Source: Rotaria sp. Silwood1 (taxonomy: Eukaryota; Rotifera; Eurotatoria; Philodinida; Philodinidae). From it: a DNA stretch of 64,000 nt. Below, in pieces: positions 61,051 to 64,000 of the stretch. The stretch is from positions 1,691,718-1,755,717 of the forward strand of contig CAJNOP010000033.1 of NCBI GenBank assembly GCA_905250075.1. The letters are read 5' to 3'. Position numbers and translations under genes: made by a program. Positions within the stretch are counted from its first letter, which is position 1. Each line of letters opens with the position of its first letter. Below the pieces are notes generated by a model. That model saw only the letters and a list, made by a program, of their open reading frames with translations, ran no database searches and was not told the DNA's origin.

Positions 61051-62078
61051 ATTATGGGGAACGGGACATTTCGCACTAACTTTTCATTACGATCTCCAGT
61101 AACATATGTTCGTTACGATCACCTGACATAAGAAAAAAGACAGGGTGTTCAGAATGACAAAAAACAATCAAAAATTTAAAAAAAGCAGAAAGTTCGTAAT
61201 GAAAATTGTCCAGATGATCGTAACGAACAGCCATGGTAGAGTTTAACAGATAAAACCTTGAAATTTGACTGAAGTTCGGATTGAAAATGACCGGGAGATC
61301 GTAAAAACAAAGATACTGAGATCGTAATGAAAGTTAAGGCAAATAAGATACTGAATGTTTGGAGATCATAATGAAAATTGCAGGTAAATCTTAATGAAAA
61401 AGACAAACTGTTCGAAACTGCGTTCATGTTTGCTGTTCTTTGGGAAACGTTAAGTGATTCACTAGTTTTTATTCAAAGATGGTACATATAGAATATCCTA
61501 ATGAATTGAAGCAGTCAATATTTCTATTATTGTTCCTACATTCACCAATGTGCTTGTATTTATCATTATTATTACTTATATGGACATGCTTTTTATTACG
61601 AACATCGAGACTTTTGCAACAAAAAAATGTGTTTAATTATTATTCTAGATGAATGAATCCTATTTTTCATAATAAGAAAGAAAGGAAGAAAAGTCTTCAC
61701 AAACGTTACCGATACCAGAAGGGAAGGAATCCGTTATGACTTTCTAGAAAATCGCATAATGAATTCTCGATCAGTTTCATTATGATTTTCATACACTTTT
61801 CTATGAAAAAATATCCTTAGAGTTTTATTTCGAACACCTGGTCTTGTTCATTCCAATCTCCGGACGCTATATTACACATAGTGATGAGCATGCCATTTCA
61901 AATTCCCTGTCATATTCTTCCGATCTCCCTTGTTTTTTTTCATACGATGTCTCCTCTAAAAACGGTTATGAACTCCCATCAAAGATTTTTGAGGACAAAG
62001 ATCATTTCCAAACACCAGGACATACGACCGGAGTCCGGAATCACTTAGTGCGAAATGTCCGTCACTCCCATAATCTAT
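61051..62078. mobile_element. inverted-repeat element at the 3' end of the RT fragment
   Basis: The left end 61051-61079 (attatggggaacgggacatt, then tcgcactaa) is repeated inverted at 62045-62074 (ttagtgcgaaatgtccgtca, then ctcccataat). The terminal repeats are about 28-30 bp with a few mismatches. The interior repeats gatcgtaatgaaa/ttcattacgatctcc-like words (61085-61400) and has no ORF. It is a MITE-like element of about 1.03 kb. Its right terminus overlaps the last codons of the reverse-transcriptase frame. Confidence 0.6.
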
Positions 62079-64000
62079 GTACTATTTTGTAACACCTGCC
62101 GTACGCACAATCCCATGCTTCAGGCTTCTTTAAGCCTAACTTCTGTTTCATGCCCAGATATTTGTAGACTGTCGTTCCATCCAGCATCGGGAAGTTTACA
62201 CTTTTGTCAGTAGGTGCACCAGCTTCTATTCCTATCTGATTACTTTGCATTCGCTTCGGAATAAAGTGTGCTACAGCACATTTTTTGATATTCAATTTCA
62301 TGCTAATGTCCTTTGAAATTGATGATACGACTTCTATCTGTTCCATGAGATTTTGAGGTGAGTTCGCATACAGCTTAAGATCATCCATATAGAAAAGATG
62401 AGACAACGAGATTTGCAGTCCTTTCAGTTTCCCAGAGATGGTAGTATATCCACAGTTAACAGTATTTATTGCGTGGCGAATGGGAACCATCGCTAGACAG
62501 AACAACAAGAAACTGAAGCTATCTCCTTGTAGGACTTCAGAACGAATCTTTAGATAATTGCTACGTTCTATTTTCCCTCCGGGACCTTTTGCTTCATATT
62601 GTACTCTCCATTGACTCATGACACTTTTCAAGAATTTTCGAAACAGGGCAGGAACTTGCATTACTTTGAATAACCAATTGATGTAACTATGCGGGACACT
62701 GTCAAATGCCTTCGCATAATCAATCCAAGCAACGCTAATAGGTCTCTCTTTCTGATTTTGTGCGTCTGCTATTAACGTTTGATCCAATGTGTGAGCATGT
62801 GAGCAAGCCCACACTCCCCCACGTAATGCTATTTGCTCGCCGCTCAATATATTTCGCTCCCTGACATACTGATCTAAGTATGCAGCTATGAAACCTGTTA
62901 CTAGCTTGTAGCAGATATTTAAACAAGCTGTAGGCCTGAAATTCGCGGGATCAGACCTAGATCCAGATTTATGTATTGGTACAATTCGTCCATCGGTTAT
63001 CCACCTCTGCGGTAAGGCCTTCACAGATTTGATATGATATACAACCAACCTATATAGTGCTGCATTTGCTGAAACAAAGACTTTCCACCAGTAACCTTGC
63101 AGCCTATCTGGACCATGCGCTTTCCATGGTTTTATTTTCTGAACCACTTTCTGCCATAGTTCAAAGGTAAGTCGACTAATGAGATCGTCATCACCTTGAA
63201 TTTCTGACATCGAGCGTTCCCAAGCTACTAGCTCTGTGCCATTATTGTTAAAAGACTTTTTCACTCCAACTATGTTTTTCCAGAACCGCCTGATCTGATG
63301 GATATCGGTTTTTTCCGGTTCTGCTTCAGTACCGATGCCTCGGAGTAGCATCTTAGTCGGCTTCTGTCGAACGTGTTGACGTCCTTCATTTGCTTTCCTT
63401 AATACTATTCGCGATTGTAGAATCTTAAGCCTGCACTTTAGTTTTTCTACAAGAGATGTTATTTCAGCACCAGTATGGATCCCATACTTCTTTTTAAGCA
63501 TTCTGATGTTAATGGCTTGCTTGAGAGTTGGAGCTACTTCCGCATTTTGTTTCCGTCTATTTAACTCACTAGTAGCTTTACTGATGACGCGACGCAAATT
63601 CTCACATTCCCTATATGAGATCTTAAACCATTCCTTTGTTCTCTGCTGTTTGGCTTCATTCCTTAGGTTTCCTATCTTAGAAACTGTCATCGCACCAGCA
63701 TAAACTAAGTATGATAACTTATTTCAAGATATTCGACCTCCTACCAATTCCAGTTCACGCTTTACTAATCTATCTACTTCACAGATGATAGGTTTAATAT
63801 GTTTGCCAGAGACTCTTTTGGGCGTTTTTCTCAACGTCATCTGACAACCTATCCGTAGTGTCTTTTTATATTCTCTCCTGAAGGTTGTCTCTATCTGTCC
63901 AACATCTTCAGTCAAATCAGCCGGTACACACTGACTTGGATTTATGACTGTAGGGTTTACTTCGCTACTGTTACCTCTATCGCTAATACCAGCATCGACA
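62062..64000 (-). pseudogene. non-LTR retrotransposon reverse transcriptase, truncated and interrupted
   Basis: A minus-strand frame from the window edge to 62062 encodes an R2/NeSL/CRE-like reverse transcriptase. Motifs are KPWKAHGPDRLQGYWWK, GRIVPIHKSGSRSDPANFRP, motif A AWIDYAKAFDSVPH, motif B VLQGDSFSFLLFCLAM, motif C FYMDDLKLYA and the thumb TTVYKYLGMKQ. Two lesions are visible. An in-frame TGA at 63724-63726 splits it, and the same frame continues upstream as ELVGGRIS and ADLTEDVGQ to the window edge. It also stops at HRLWE, well before the expected C-terminal zinc finger and endonuclease, where an inverted-repeat element begins. G+C content is higher than in the host genes nearby, as expected for a mobile element. 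The N terminus lies outside the window. Confidence 0.85.

Noticed and set aside
1-64000. tRNA, rRNA, spliced-leader RNA genes or CRISPR arrays
   Set aside because: No B-box (GGTTCGANTCC-like) with a matching cloverleaf, no rRNA-like stretch and no regularly spaced repeat array were seen. The short tandem repeats belong to mobile elements.

Overview
The window looks like nuclear DNA of a bdelloid rotifer (Adineta/Rotaria type). It is AT-rich and gene-dense, with many introns of about 50-70 bp. Animal genes (innexin, CoREST, RETREG/FAM134, THOC3, NUP188, RIOX1) sit beside genes of bacterial-looking type (an alpha/beta hydrolase and a dead M15-like secreted peptidase). Non-autonomous inverted-repeat elements are numerous, and degenerate G/T-rich patches contain permutations of TGTGGG, which I recall as the bdelloid telomere motif. 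The species assignment is inference, because no ribosomal or mitochondrial marker is present.

Layout: 0-7.3 kb holds the 3' part of NUP188 and then RIOX1/NO66, both on + and 116 bp apart. 7.3-11.7 kb is gene-poor, with two inverted-repeat elements. A cytochrome P450 (11.8-13.4 kb) and an F-box protein (15.2-17.4 kb) follow. 17.4-30.8 kb is an accessory, decayed block. It holds a dead M15-like peptidase, a dead integrase (KRBA2-like), a foldback element, a dead M28 aminopeptidase and a 1.8-kb composite element starting CATAGGCGGCGG. A hexose-6-phosphate epimerase lies at 30.8-31.8 kb (-). CCDC112 (33.2-35.7), UBE2V (37.1-37.9), RCOR/CoREST (38.2-40.3) and RETREG (40.4-41.9) run in tandem on +. 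A small mitochondrial-type orphan (43 kb, -) and a four-TM orphan (46.8-47.6 kb, +) flank a decayed stretch. A 1.2-kb near-perfect palindrome occupies 48.06-49.28 kb. The alpha/beta hydrolase (+) converges on a minus-strand train of innexin, an SR splicing factor and THOC3 (59.7 to 52.7 kb). The window ends in a truncated non-LTR reverse transcriptase with a 1-kb inverted-repeat element at its 3' end.

How parts work together: several housekeeping genes lie head-to-tail with gaps of 0.1-0.4 kb. Nearly all have a splice-acceptor-like sequence 0-50 nt before the ATG with no coding exon upstream. This fits spliced-leader trans-splicing and possible polycistrons (NUP188-RIOX1; UBE2V-RCOR-RETREG; innexin-SR-THOC3). 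The SR gene and THOC3 both act in mRNA maturation and export. The SR gene's largest intron contains a well-formed 91-nt candidate poison exon, which suggests NMD autoregulation. All exon models were assembled by hand from reading frame and splice sites, and reading phases were checked to close.
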